Below, one piece after another: positions 36,478 to 46,627 of a stretch of DNA of 64,000 bases (the first letter of the stretch is position 1; the number at the start of each line of letters is the position of its first letter). The notes beneath the pieces are model-generated. The model worked only from the letters and a program-made list of their open reading frames with translations. It was not told the DNA's origin and did no database searches. Source of the DNA: Candidatus Accumulibacter appositus. GTDB lineage: Bacteria > Pseudomonadota > Gammaproteobacteria > Burkholderiales > Rhodocyclaceae. Made by a program: the position numbers and the translations under genes. Location: contig JEMX01000066.1 of NCBI GenBank assembly GCA_000585055.1, positions 1 to 64,000 on the forward strand. The letters run 5' to 3'.

Positions 36478-36538
36478 GGGGCCTGAAAGCACGCAAAAGC
36501 GTGACTTTCCGCACGCAGCGCCGATCAAGCGCGCCACA

Positions 36539-36560
36539 TTTCGTCACCAAAGTGACGAAA
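36539..36560. promoter_or_regulatory. Perfect palindrome upstream of the sigma54 promoter (activator site candidate)
   Basis: TTTCGTCAC, spacer of four and GTGACGAAA form a perfect 9-bp inverted repeat centred about 75 bases upstream of the -24 element. An adjacent TTGTCAC half-site (36562-36568) follows. Sigma54 activators such as PilR bind paired sites at this distance. A weaker CACGC-AAAA-GCGTG hairpin lies between it and the promoter (36491-36504). Confidence 0.55.
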
Positions 36561-36653
36561 ATTGTCACTATCTCGCTCAACAAGCGTACAGAAACCAAAC
36601 ACGCCCTCGCGGCCCGCGGTCGTCAATCGCCCCGCGCCACACACCACCCCAAC

Positions 36654-39600
36654 TCATCCACCCACCACCCGCTCCGGCGCCGAGCGCGGCAAGGTCAGCG
36701 TAAAGCGGGTACCCTGCCCCGGCCGGCTCTCAACCTCGATGCTGCCGCCGAGTACCGCGGTCACCAGGTTGTAGACGATGTACAGCCCGAGGCCGCTGCC
36801 GCCCTGGCCGAGGCGGGTGGTGAAGAAGGGTTCGAAGATGCGGTTGAGGATCTCGGCGGGGATGCCCTTGCCGTTGTCGACGTAGCGCAGGATCACCTGA
36901 TCCGGCGCTACTGTGTGCGCCGTGATCTCGATGCGGCCCTCTTCGATGCCCTCGAAACCATGCGCCAACGAGTTTTCGACGAGATTGGCGATGACCTGTT
37001 CGAGCGGACCGGGGTAGCTGTCCATTTCCAGGTCGGAAGGGATTTTCAGCTCGATGCGATGGCGGCTGTGTTTGAAGCCGGGGCGCAGGGTGACCAGCAT
37101 CTCCTCGACGGTCTGCCGCAGGGCGAAGGAGCGTCGGCGGGCGCTGCTCTGATCGACCGCCACCTGCTTGAAGTGGCCGATCAGTTCGGCGGCACGGGTG
37201 GTATTGCGATCGAGCAGGTCAAGCGCTTCCCGCCCCCGGTTGAGCAGGGTGTCGACCTGGACACGGTTCAGATGGCCGCTGGCAACGGCGTCCGCGAACT
37301 CGCGAAACTGCTCGCTCAGGACGCCGGCGACGACACGCGCGTTGCCGAGCGGCGTGTTCAGCTCGTGCGCCACGCCGGCGACCAGATTACCCAGAGCAGC
37401 GAGCTTTTCCGCCTGCAGCAGTTGCGCCATCGCCTGCCGCAGCTCGTTCGTGCGCTCGGCGACCAGTTCCTCGAGGTGTTCGCGATACTGGCGCAGCTCT
37501 TCCTCGACCCGCCGTCGTTCGGTAATGTCGGAGCCGACACTGAAGACCTCCACCACTTCGCCGTGTTCGTTGCTGATCGCCCGGTTGGCCCAGGAAACCC
37601 AGACGCGCTCACCACTGCGGCGAATGTTCTCGTTGATATTGCGCTCGAAGCTCTCCGGGTTGCGGCAGATGTCCTGAATCAGCGGGCGCAGATCCTTGCC
37701 GCCACTTTCATACGGCGGCACGATGGTGCCGATCACATGCTGGCCAAGCAACTCTTCTCCCGCATAGCCAAAAAACTTCAAACCGAAGTCGTTGATGAAG
37801 TTGATCCGGCCCTCCGGACTCCAGCGCAGGATGATGCTGTTGGCGTTTTCGACGAGTTGGCGATATTGCAGCTCGCTTTCCAGCAGCGCCGCCTCGGCGC
37901 GCCTGCGCGCCGTGATGTCTTCGGCCAGAACGAGTTGTGCCGGACGCCCCTGATAGGAGATCTCGTGAGCCACGATTTCGACGTCGATGAGCGTGCCGTT
38001 CTTGGTGAGATGTTGCCAGACCCCGGGGCCGTCGTCCGTCTCTTCAACCGAGACGACGTCTGCGAGGAGAAGCGGCGTGTCGTCGTTGAGGCGTATGTCG
38101 CTCACCGTCATGCTCAGGAATTCCTCGCGCGAATAGCCATACTTGCGCAGGGCTGCATCGTTGACGGCCAGGAAGGCGAGCGTGCCCAGGTCATAGACCC
38201 ACATCGGATGCGGATTGCTGTCGAAGAGGAGCCGGTAGCGCGCCTCGCTGTCGCGCAGCGCCTGCTCGGACTGCTCGCGCTCGCTGCGTGCGCGCAGGAC
38301 CGCAATGCCAAAGCTCAGATCCTCCGCCAGTTCGCTCAGCAGCGCCACCTCCTCGGCGTCGAAAGCACCCAGGGTCGCCGCGTAAATGCTCAGTGCGCCA
38401 AGGATCCGCTCACCATCGCGCAGCGGTAGCGCGCACAGGGCGGCATAACCGCGCTCGATGGCGTCGTCGCGCCAGGGCGCAAAATCGGGATCGCGGGCGA
38501 TGTTGGCCATCACGCAGGGGCGGCCGCTGCGAATGGCGATGCCGTTGGCGCCACGCCCATGCGCGCTATCGGCCCAAGAAAACTCCATCTGCGCAAGGTA
38601 GCCACATTCGTGGCCAGCGTGCGCCACGGGGCGCACGCTCTTCGCGACATCGCTTTCCGCGTACCCGACCCAGGCCATTCGATAACCGCCGACCTGTACA
38701 ACGATCTCGCACACCGTGCTCAGCAATTCGCTCTCGTCGGTGGCACGGATCAGCGCCTGGTTGCACTCGCTGATTATGCGTAGCTGTCGATTGACGCTGT
38801 GCAGCGCCTGTTCCGCATGTTTACGATCGCTGATGTCGATGACGATGCCCAGATAGTGGGTCACCTTCCCGGCGGCGTCGCGCTCGATGGCGGTCCGGTC
38901 GTCCACCCAGCGGATCGTCCCGTCCCTGCAGACGACGCGGTATTCCTGCTGAAAGCGGTCCTTGCCCTGTTCGGTGTACGCTGCTACCTCGGCCCCGACG
39001 CGCGTCAGGTCGTCGGGATGAATCAGCGTGGCAAAACGAATCGAACCGTCGAGCAGCTCTGCGGACGAATAGCCCAGCTGACTCACGTTGTCGGAAACGA
39101 ATAGCGCGGGCCAGCCCTCCTCTGCCCGCCAGCGGAAGAGCATTGCCGGGTTGTTGGCGACGACCCGGTTCGCCTGCTGCAGTTGCTCCTCGACGCGCAC
39201 ACGTTCGCTGATGTCGACCGCCACTCCGATGACTTCCAGCGCACCCGCTGCCTCACCGATGGGCGTGAAATAGGTCTCGAAAGCCGTATCGTGGACCTGC
39301 AGGGTGAAATGCAGCGCCTCACCGGCCAGCGCACGGCGGGCCTTCGCGCACACTTCGGGGTAGTCGCGATAGAGCGAAAAGATCGACTGGCCGACCGTGC
39401 TGCCGGGGATCAAGCCGGCTTTCAGCAGGCCCTTGCCTTCGCTGAGCGTAAAAATCCCCTGCGCGTCGAACTGGAAAATCACCAGCGGCAGCTTGCTGAT
39501 CAGCGAGCGATAGCGCATCTCGCTGATCGCCAGCTGGCGTTCACGCTGGCGAATGGCCACCGACATGCGGTCGAGATGGCCCGCCAGGCTGTCCAATTCC

Positions 39601-40643
39601 CTGACCTGCGTAACCGGCCAGGGCTGCTCGTAGTCACCGTCGGCAATCGCCTGCGCCTGCACCGTGTAGCCGCCGATCCGCCGGGCAAAGCCACGCGCGA
39701 CCATCCAGGTCGCACTGACGGCCAGCAGCAGGGCTGCCAACAGCCCGGCAGCCAGGGCCCACAGGGTGCTCCGAAACGGCGCGTAAGCCTCACTGCGCGG
39801 CTGCGCGACGAGAACCCTCCAGCCGAGTGGCGGAACAGCGACCAGCGTGCCGATGAAGGGCTCGCCAGCCCAGACGAAATCCCGGCCCCGGAAACGCCCG
39901 TGCTCGCCGTCGCCAAGGCTCGGCAACTGAGCGAACCCGAGCTGTCGCGCATCGTCAGTGCGTAGCGAACTGGCGATGAACTGCCCGCGGGCGTCGAGGA
40001 TCATCGACGCCATCCCGGCCTCGCCAGGCAGACGCTCGAGAAACTCAGCGAGGCGATCAATCGCGACTTCGCCAAGCAAGGCTTGTTCACCAACCGGAAT
40101 CGCCAGGCTCACCGCCCGCCGGGCGCTGACCTCCGACACGGAAACCTCGGACCACATTGGCGCGCCGCGCGTACGCGCCTGGCGTAGTGCGTTCACGCCG
40201 GAGAGGTCCGCCTGCAACAGCTCCCGCCGCTGGCCACGCAACCCCGCCGGAAGTCCGACGGCGTACACGGCGTCGTCAGCGTCGACGATGTAGATCGCCG
40301 TGAATACCTTGCCGAAGCCGGCGTGCGCGTCCAGGGCGTCAAACCAGAATGACGGCGCCTGTTCGCCGCGCAGGCGAAGGTGCGTGGCGATCGCCGACAG
40401 TTCGCGCTCGGCGCCGAGGAGGTGCACCGCGATCTGGCTGGCGATCGAACTGGCGAGCGCCTGCTGACGACTGTCGATCTCATCGCGAGCCTGCGGCAGG
40501 TGCACCGACAGCAGGAGAGCGGCAACCAGGAGCAGCGGCAGCACGCCGGCCAGGACGAAGCGTGAAGCCAGCCAAAGCCAGAGCGGCCGCCCCGATGCCG
40601 CGGCTCGGGCCGAGCGCGAGCCTGAATCTGATGCAGCGTTCAC
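36654..40643 (-). CDS. dCache-HAMP-PAS-GAF sensor histidine kinase
   Basis: From GTG 40643 the protein has 1329 residues: membrane helix (about 26-46), periplasmic dCache-like sensor (47-290), second helix (295-315), HAMP (316-370) and two PAS domains (378-620). A GAF domain (640-800), two more PAS domains (810-1060), HisKA (motif VAGVAHELNTPLGN) and HATPase_c (about 1205-1322, ending GSGLGLYIVYN and GTRFTLTLP) follow. It has no receiver, so it needs an external response regulator. The frame extends upstream to TTG at 40790, but that codon has no ribosome site and the extra 49 residues look non-coding; GAGG precedes the GTG. It ends 176 bases before the pilin promoter, in the place where pilS lies in other pil loci. 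Confidence 0.88.
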   Translation of the reverse strand: MNAASDSGSRSARAAASGRPLWLWLASRFVLAGVLPLLLVAALLLSVHLPQARDEIDSRQQALASSIASQIAVHLLGAERELSAIATHLRLRGEQAPSFWFDALDAHAGFGKVFTAIYIVDADDAVYAVGLPAGLRGQRRELLQADLSGVNALRQARTRGAPMWSEVSVSEVSARRAVSLAIPVGEQALLGEVAIDRLAEFLERLPGEAGMASMILDARGQFIASSLRTDDARQLGFAQLPSLGDGEHGRFRGRDFVWAGEPFIGTLVAVPPLGWRVLVAQPRSEAYAPFRSTLWALAAGLLAALLLAVSATWMVARGFARRIGGYTVQAQAIADGDYEQPWPVTQVRELDSLAGHLDRMSVAIRQRERQLAISEMRYRSLISKLPLVIFQFDAQGIFTLSEGKGLLKAGLIPGSTVGQSIFSLYRDYPEVCAKARRALAGEALHFTLQVHDTAFETYFTPIGEAAGALEVIGVAVDISERVRVEEQLQQANRVVANNPAMLFRWRAEEGWPALFVSDNVSQLGYSSAELLDGSIRFATLIHPDDLTRVGAEVAAYTEQGKDRFQQEYRVVCRDGTIRWVDDRTAIERDAAGKVTHYLGIVIDISDRKHAEQALHSVNRQLRIISECNQALIRATDESELLSTVCEIVVQVGGYRMAWVGYAESDVAKSVRPVAHAGHECGYLAQMEFSWADSAHGRGANGIAIRSGRPCVMANIARDPDFAPWRDDAIERGYAALCALPLRDGERILGALSIYAATLGAFDAEEVALLSELAEDLSFGIAVLRARSEREQSEQALRDSEARYRLLFDSNPHPMWVYDLGTLAFLAVNDAALRKYGYSREEFLSMTVSDIRLNDDTPLLLADVVSVEETDDGPGVWQHLTKNGTLIDVEIVAHEISYQGRPAQLVLAEDITARRRAEAALLESELQYRQLVENANSIILRWSPEGRINFINDFGLKFFGYAGEELLGQHVIGTIVPPYESGGKDLRPLIQDICRNPESFERNINENIRRSGERVWVSWANRAISNEHGEVVEVFSVGSDITERRRVEEELRQYREHLEELVAERTNELRQAMAQLLQAEKLAALGNLVAGVAHELNTPLGNARVVAGVLSEQFREFADAVASGHLNRVQVDTLLNRGREALDLLDRNTTRAAELIGHFKQVAVDQSSARRRSFALRQTVEEMLVTLRPGFKHSRHRIELKIPSDLEMDSYPGPLEQVIANLVENSLAHGFEGIEEGRIEITAHTVAPDQVILRYVDNGKGIPAEILNRIFEPFFTTRLGQGGSGLGLYIVYNLVTAVLGGSIEVESRPGQGTRFTLTLPRSAPERVVGG

Positions 40644-40801
40644 GCCGCGCCTCGACCGCAGCGACGATGTGACGCGATGTGGCGATATGGCGTCGTTGAC
40701 AGCGCGCAGCTCGAATGCTCGCGCAGGGGTTTGATCTGGAAACTCATGGCGTGGCGGTCGCGCGCTTGGCCAGCAGACGACGGTTTGCAAAGGAGTACAG
40801 T

Positions 40802-40900
40802 CTAACGGTCATGACAGGTGGAGACACCCCAAATCATGAAAGTGATCACCGTTCCCCTCCACTTGCAGTGCGTCGGAGACCGGGACTCCGCTCATCGAAC
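40802..40900 (+). repeat. Dispersed multi-palindrome repeat, copy 3 (left part only)
   Basis: TAACGGTCATGACAGGTGGAG, then ATCATGAAAGTGATCACCGTT and CCACTTGCAGTGCG, match the left half of the longer copies; a short GGAGACCGGGACTCC hairpin replaces the usual centre. The right palindrome is missing. It lies between the divergent sensor kinase and methyltransferase genes; the rest of that 390-base gap holds nothing I recognise. Confidence 0.7.
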
Positions 40901-41040
40901 TGGCGCGTCTTGCGAATCTATCGCACGATGGCGTATATCAATTCGCCTTCATCGGCAAATACGCTCGAACTACGCGCGGCAGCTGCTGCGCCGTTGCCGT
41001 CGATGGCGCGTCCACATCGAAATGCATGGAGGAATGGAGA

Positions 41041-41664
41041 ATGTTTCAGCGTTCCTGGTTCTGGGATCGATTGGCAAACCGCTACGCAAGGATGCCGATC
41101 GCCGATCAGGCGGCCTATGCGACCAAGCTCGAAAAAATCCGCGCCCACCTGCGGCCCGACAGCCGGCTACTGGAGTTCGGTTGCGGCACCGGTTCGACGG
41201 CCATCCTCCTTGCTCCGCAGGTGGCGCTCATCCAGGCCATTGACTATTCGCCACAGATGCTCGAAATCGCCCGCGAAAAGGCTCGCGCCGCCGGGGTGAG
41301 CAAGCTGCAGTTCGCACAGGCCACACTGGCTGAATTGGACAGCCCTGCCGGCAGCTGGGACGTGATCCTGGGCATGAACATCCTCCATCTCCTGCCGGAT
41401 CGGACGCCGACCATCGTGCGTGCTCATCAATTGCTCAAACCAGGCGGGGTGTTCATTTCCGGTACTTTCTGCATTGGCGACGGGTCATGGCAGATGCGGG
41501 TGTTGGCGCCGGTGTTGCGCGCACTGCCGCTGCTGCCCAGCGTGTCGTCGCTCACTCTCGGACAGTTGAAGAGCGAGATGGAAGGTGCCGGATTTGCGAT
41601 CGAGGAGTGCTGGCTGCCGGGCGCAAACAAGGCCGCCTTCATCGTGGCGAGAAAGCAAGCATAA
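41041..41664 (+). CDS. Class I SAM-dependent methyltransferase
   Basis: The 207-residue protein has motif I LLEFGCGTGSTAILL near residue 43, AIDYSPQMLEIAR, and the post-motif region MNILHLLPDRTPTIV plus LKPGGVFISGT. It looks like a UbiE/COQ5-type small-molecule methyltransferase. ATG 41041 is preferred because GGAGG lies at 41028-41032; an ATG five codons earlier overlaps that ribosome site. It is flanked by repeat copies 3 and 4 and has no operon partner, so the substrate is unknown. Confidence 0.85.
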   Translation: MFQRSWFWDRLANRYARMPIADQAAYATKLEKIRAHLRPDSRLLEFGCGTGSTAILLAPQVALIQAIDYSPQMLEIAREKARAAGVSKLQFAQATLAELDSPAGSWDVILGMNILHLLPDRTPTIVRAHQLLKPGGVFISGTFCIGDGSWQMRVLAPVLRALPLLPSVSSLTLGQLKSEMEGAGFAIEECWLPGANKAAFIVARKQA

Positions 41665-41720
41665 GCCGCCTTTGCGGCGCCTGGCTGTCGCTCCTCGGCG
41701 GCCAGAAACGACCGCTCTTG

Positions 41721-41900
41721 CGTTCATGACCGTCGAGAGGCCCCGGATCATGGCGAAGATGACCGTTCCCCTTTTCTGTTGCAGTGGGGATTCCGGCTTG
41801 CACGCTGGAATCGTTCGCCGGGCAGGGAGCATACTCCCTAAATGCCCCGCCTCCCCCGCGCGGGAAGAAACAACCGTGAGTCGCTTGCGCGGCTCTTATT
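41721..41900 (+). repeat. Dispersed multi-palindrome repeat, copy 4
   Basis: This near-full copy has the left motif GTTCATGACCGTC and GATCATGGCGAAGATGACCG. Next come GCAGTGGGGATTCCGG, with the CTTGCACG loop and imperfect arm CTGGAATC, and TTCGCCGGGCAGGGAGCATA. It ends in the right element GTGAGTCGCTTGCGCGGCT. The palindromes carry substitutions (ATACTCCCT, CTTGCGCGGCT). It fills most of the 308-base gap between the methyltransferase and the chemoreceptor. Confidence 0.82.
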
Positions 41901-41972
41901 AAAGAAAAGCCGGCTTCTTGCCGTTAGCGAACAATTGGCCTCTCGGCCATCATCGAAACAACGCCCGGAGAC

Positions 41973-43619
41973 ATGAGCATGCTCGCATTCCTGCGCCATC
42001 TGAAACTGACCACCCGACTGTATGCGCTGACACTCGGCATGCTGCTCGGACTACTGGCCCTGGGCGCGCTCTCAGTGTTCGAGTTGCGCCAGCAGGTGTT
42101 GCAGGAGAAGCGGCTGGCCATCCGCGCCGTCGTCAGTTCGGCGATGGGGGTGCTGCAGGAGCAGTACGACTTGCAGCAGGCCGGCAAGCTGACGCAGGAC
42201 GAAGCGCAGCGTCTGGCCAAGGACGCTCTGCGCAAGAGTCGATTCAACGGCGACGACTATCTGTTCATCTATGATCTGAGCGGTACGACGATGATGCACG
42301 GCGTCAGGCCCGAGCGCGAGGGCAAGAACACGCTCGACGCCAAGGACCCAAGCGGCAAGGAGTACATCAAGGAGTGGATCGCCCTGCTGCAGGCGAACGG
42401 CGAGGCGCACATGGATTACCAGTTCGCCAAGCCCGGTTCCGACAAACCGATCGCCAAGATTGCCTACGCCAAAGTCTTTGCGCCCTGGGGGTGGTGGTTG
42501 GCCACCGGCGTGTACATTGAGGACGTGGACGCCGCTTTCTGGGCCAGTGCCAGCCGGAGCATTGCCTTCGTGGCAGTGGTCAGCGCGCTGCTCGGCATTT
42601 TTGGCTGGACCATCAACCGCAGCGTACAGCAGCAGATCGGCGGCGACCCGGCGCTGGCAGCAAGGCAGGTCGAACGTATCGCCGAAGGCGATCTGACGCA
42701 AAGCATCCGTTCCCGGAGCGAGCAGCCGGGCAACCTGCTGAGCACGCTGGCGGGCATGCAAAAGCGACTGAACGACGTGGTGCGCGAGATTAACGACGGC
42801 ACCAGCATGCTGGCCCGGGAATCCGGCGAGTTGTCCGTTGCCGCCAGCGAAATCAGCATCGCGGCACGCAAACAGGCCGAATCCAGCGCTGCCACCGCCG
42901 CTTCCATCGAGGAATTGACGGTCAGCATCAACGAGGTGTCCGAGAGCGCCCGCAACACCGAGGACAACTCACGACAGACCGCCGACCTCGCCAACAAGGG
43001 CGCCAGCATCGTCCGCAAGGCGGCTGCCGAACTGGAAAGCATCGCTGTTTCTGTCCAGGACTCGGCGACGCGCATCCATGCGCTCGTCGGTCGTTCGCAA
43101 GATATCAGCACGATCACCAATGTGATCAGGGAAATTGCCGACCAGACCAATCTGCTGGCTCTGAATGCGGCCATCGAGGCGGCACGTGCCGGCGAACAGG
43201 GACGGGGCTTCGCGGTGGTCGCCGACGAGGTCCGCAAGCTCGCCGAGCGCACCACCCAGGCCACGGCGCAGATCAGCACGATGGTGACCACGATCCAGGG
43301 CGATACCAGCGAGGCAGTGGTCGCCATGCAGAGCACGGAACCCAAGGTACGCCAGGGCCAGGATCTGGCGTCACAGGCCACCGCGGTGCTCGACGCCATC
43401 CAGCAGCATGCCGAAAGCTCGCTGCTCAAGGCCCGCGATGTGGCCGGCGCGACCAAGGAGCAGGCGATCGCCGCCACCGGCATCGCGGCTCATGTGGAAA
43501 GCATCGCCTCGATGACCGAAGAGACCGACGCGGCAAGTCACAGCAACGCGCAAGCCGCCGAAAAGCTGCAAGCCCTGGCGGGCAAGCTGCAAGCGGCGGT
43601 GGGCTATTTCAAGGTCTGA
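41973..43619 (+). CDS. Methyl-accepting chemotaxis protein with single Cache domain
   Basis: The 548-residue receptor has a membrane helix (about 13-33), an extracellular sCache_2-type domain (35-190; [15 protein letters not shown] and [15 protein letters not shown] motifs), a second helix (about 195-212), HAMP (215-265) and a cytoplasmic signalling domain. The tip region reads [20 protein letters not shown] with the [18 protein letters not shown] motif, both intact. sCache receptors usually bind small organic acids or amino acids. Nearby amino-acid transporters are consistent with that, but no chemotaxis operon is present. No C-terminal CheR-binding pentapeptide is seen. Confidence 0.94.
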   Translation: MSMLAFLRHLKLTTRLYALTLGMLLGLLALGALSVFELRQQVLQEKRLAIRAVVSSAMGVLQEQYDLQQAGKLTQDEAQRLAKDALRKSRFNGDDYLFIYDLSGTTMMHGVRPEREGKNTLDAKDPSGKEYIKEWIALLQANGEAHMDYQFAKPGSDKPIAKIAYAKVFAPWGWWLATGVYIEDVDAAFWASASRSIAFVAVVSALLGIFGWTINRSVQQQIGGDPALAARQVERIAEGDLTQSIRSRSEQPGNLLSTLAGMQKRLNDVVREINDGTSMLARESGELSVAASEISIAARKQAESSAATAASIEELTVSINEVSESARNTEDNSRQTADLANKGASIVRKAAAELESIAVSVQDSATRIHALVGRSQDISTITNVIREIADQTNLLALNAAIEAARAGEQGRGFAVVADEVRKLAERTTQATAQISTMVTTIQGDTSEAVVAMQSTEPKVRQGQDLASQATAVLDAIQQHAESSLLKARDVAGATKEQAIAATGIAAHVESIASMTEETDAASHSNAQAAEKLQALAGKLQAAVGYFKV

Positions 43620-43716
43620 ACGCGATCGCCGGCGGCAAATCTCGAAAGACCGCCTGGCGACAATGGCGCACTCGCCACCGCGCCCGTCACGCCACGCCTA
43701 GGCAGTTCATCAACGA

Positions 43717-43983
43717 TTAGTGACTGTGGAGTTTCTCTTGCAACCAAACCTTGATCAATGATTGATACGGTACGTCACGCGCGTTTGCTGCCGCCTTGAT
43801 TGAATCCAGTAAGTGCTGCGGCAGGCGCAAAGAAATGGTCTTGGTTGTCGGCTTCAAGTTTGGTAAAACGACACGCTTTGCCTTCGACCAATCCTGATAG
43901 TCAGCGGAATCGTTCTTTTCCCAAAATGCACGCTCCTGCGCTTCGCTGGCAAAGTTGGGGACCGTCTTAGTCGGCTTGCTCAT
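43717..43983 (-). CDS. brnA: BrnA-type antitoxin
   Basis: The 88-residue protein has the C-terminal ribbon-helix-helix segment TKTISLRLPQHLLDSIKAAA and PYQSLIKVWLQEKL, typical of BrnA/CopG-like antitoxins. The N-terminal FASEAQERAFWEKNDSADY resembles the toxin-binding arm of this family. It overlaps the upstream toxin gene by 17 bases, the usual toxin-first order for brnTA. It should neutralise the toxin and repress the operon through the site at 44270. Confidence 0.88.
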   Translation of the reverse strand: MSKPTKTVPNFASEAQERAFWEKNDSADYQDWSKAKRVVLPNLKPTTKTISLRLPQHLLDSIKAAANARDVPYQSLIKVWLQEKLHSH

Positions 43984-44266
43984 ATATCGTTCGCTCCTTT
44001 CGGTGCATGCTCCGTGCTGAAATCACTCGAACCAGATTGCCAGAGCGACGCAAGGTAAATGTGATGTGCAGCAGTCGCCCCTCGTCGGTCTTGCCCAGGG
44101 CATGGAAACGTGGCTCGCGCTGACTGTGCAACACGTCAGTCAAGAGCAGCAAGGGATCATTGAAGAATGTCTGCTCTGCCTCTGCCGTGGAGACGCCATG
44201 TTTCTCGTTTTTTCGAGCATTTCCATCGTCCCACTCGAAGCCCGTGATCGTCGCCAAGTCAATCAT
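43967..44266 (-). CDS. brnT: BrnT-type ribonuclease toxin
   Basis: The 99-residue protein has the BrnT hallmarks FEWDDGNARKNEKHGVSTAEAEQ near the N-terminus, the HALGKTDEGRLLHITFTLR strand pair and VRVISARSMHRKERTIYE at the end. BrnT is a RelE-fold ribonuclease that blocks translation. All motif blocks are intact, so it is probably active unless bound by the overlapping antitoxin. The ATG at 44266 starts directly beside a palindromic operator. Confidence 0.9.
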   Translation of the reverse strand: MIDLATITGFEWDDGNARKNEKHGVSTAEAEQTFFNDPLLLLTDVLHSQREPRFHALGKTDEGRLLHITFTLRRSGNLVRVISARSMHRKERTIYEQAD

Positions 44267-44269
44267 CTG

Positions 44270-44290
44270 TGTATATTGTGAAAGTATACA
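44270..44290. promoter_or_regulatory. Putative operator of the brnTA module
   Basis: TGTATA and TATACA form an inverted repeat with a nine-base spacer, ending four bases before the brnT start codon. AT-rich palindromes at this position are normal autoregulatory sites for ribbon-helix-helix antitoxins. Confidence 0.5.
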
Positions 44291-44348
44291 ATCAAATGCA
44301 AGTTGACCAACAATTGCCAGCTGCCAACGCTTCGCCCCCCTGCCGACC

Positions 44349-45707
44349 TCAGAACAGCTTCAGCCCATGCAGCAACACCGCGGCAATCGACAGCGGCGCC
44401 ACGAAACGAACCAGGAAGAAGACCACGCTCACCAATCGCCTGTTGCGCAGCGCCCCATCGTTGCTCAACTGCCGGGCCATTTCCGGCAGACCATAGACCC
44501 AGCCGACGAACAGACAGATCAGAATCCCGCCCAGCGGCAGGAGCACATTGGAACTGAGGAAGTCGAAGAGGTCGAAGGGATTCATTGCGAAAACCTTGGC
44601 CTCGCTGGTCAGACTGGCAGACAAGGCGGCCGGAACGCCGAGGACGGCGACCACGCCGATGGTGGTCAAGGAGGCACGCTTGCGACCCAGGCCATAGCGT
44701 TCGGAGAGAATGGCCACCGGCACCTCGAGCAGCGAGAGCATCGCGCCAACGCTGGCAATCGCCGTCAGGATAAAAAACAACGTCATGAACAGCGTGCCGC
44801 CCGGCATGGCGGTAAACACCGCGGGAATGGTCATGAACACCAGCGATGGCCCGGCCGCGGGTTCGAAGCCGAAGGCAAACACCGCCGGAAAGATGGCGAT
44901 ACCGGCCAGCAGCGATACCGACAGATCGGCAAACATGACCCGCGTGGCGGTCACCGGGATGTTCTGGTTGTCGCGGAAGTAACTGCCGTAGGTGAGCATG
45001 CAACCCATGCCGATGGACAGCTTGAAGAAGGCCAGGCCGAGCGCCGTGAGCAGAACGGCCGGGGTAATTTTCGCCAGATCGGGGCTGAATAGGAACTGCA
45101 GCCCGGCACTCGCCCCCGGCAGGGTCAGACTGCGCGCACAGAGCACCAGCAGCAGGATGAAGAGCAAGGGCATCAACTTGCGGGTCACCGCTTCGATGCC
45201 CTTGGCGACCCCAAACATGATGATGCTGCCGGTCACCGCCAGCACCACCCATTGCCAGAACAAGGCGCTCAGCGGATTGGCCACCAGTTCGGCAAATACG
45301 GCGCCGGCTATCTGCGGATCGGTGGTCGCGATCTGGCCGGCCATGGCCTTGAAGACGTAGGCATAGACCCAGCCGGCCACTTCCGAGTAGAAGGCGAGAA
45401 TCAGCAGTGCCGCCGCGAAGCCCATCCAGCCGATGCTCTTCCACCACCACTGGCGGCGCGGTGCGACACGCTCGAAAGCGCTCACCGCGTTGGCCCGCGC
45501 CGCACGTCCGAGCATGGTCTCGACGATCATCACCGGCAGGCCGACGAGCAGCGTCGCCAGCAGATAGACGAGCAGGAAACCGGCACCTCCGTTGGCGCCG
45601 GTGAGTGAAGGAAATTTCCAGATGTTGCCGAGTCCGACGGCCGAGCCGAGCGTCGCTACCAGGACGCCGAATGAGCTGGTGAAACCGTCGCGGGAAGATT
45701 GATTCAT
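44349..45707 (-). CDS. Sodium-dependent amino-acid symporter (NSS family)
   Basis: The 452-residue integral membrane protein has the NSS signature GSAVGLGNIWKFPSLTGANGG in helix 1, which forms the sodium and substrate site. About eleven or twelve helices follow. Bacterial NSS members (LeuT, MhsT type) take up hydrophobic amino acids or tryptophan with sodium. It is transcribed toward brnTA and lies just upstream of an amino-acid ABC transporter on the same strand, suggesting a local amino-acid-uptake theme. Substrate not determinable here. Confidence 0.94.
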   Translation of the reverse strand: MNQSSRDGFTSSFGVLVATLGSAVGLGNIWKFPSLTGANGGAGFLLVYLLATLLVGLPVMIVETMLGRAARANAVSAFERVAPRRQWWWKSIGWMGFAAALLILAFYSEVAGWVYAYVFKAMAGQIATTDPQIAGAVFAELVANPLSALFWQWVVLAVTGSIIMFGVAKGIEAVTRKLMPLLFILLLVLCARSLTLPGASAGLQFLFSPDLAKITPAVLLTALGLAFFKLSIGMGCMLTYGSYFRDNQNIPVTATRVMFADLSVSLLAGIAIFPAVFAFGFEPAAGPSLVFMTIPAVFTAMPGGTLFMTLFFILTAIASVGAMLSLLEVPVAILSERYGLGRKRASLTTIGVVAVLGVPAALSASLTSEAKVFAMNPFDLFDFLSSNVLLPLGGILICLFVGWVYGLPEMARQLSNDGALRNRRLVSVVFFLVRFVAPLSIAAVLLHGLKLF

Positions 45708-45862
45708 CGTGTCTCCGAGTGCTGCATGGTCAAGGGCACGCGATCGCTCCTCGGAGCGGCGGGTGGCGCTCTCTGACGGTCGACGTGCAAGAAAAAATAG
45801 GAACTAACGGTCGAGGCGCTTTCGTGCTCGCGCCCTGCGCGCGGCGCAGGCGGTTTCTGTTT

Positions 45863-46619
<757 letters not shown>

Positions 46620-46627
<8 letters not shown>

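Noticed and set aside
45834..45850. CCTGCGC/GCGCAGG hairpin between the ABC ATPase gene and the NSS gene as a terminator
   Set aside because: The T-rich tract is on the plus-strand side, but both neighbouring genes run on the minus strand, where no T tract follows.
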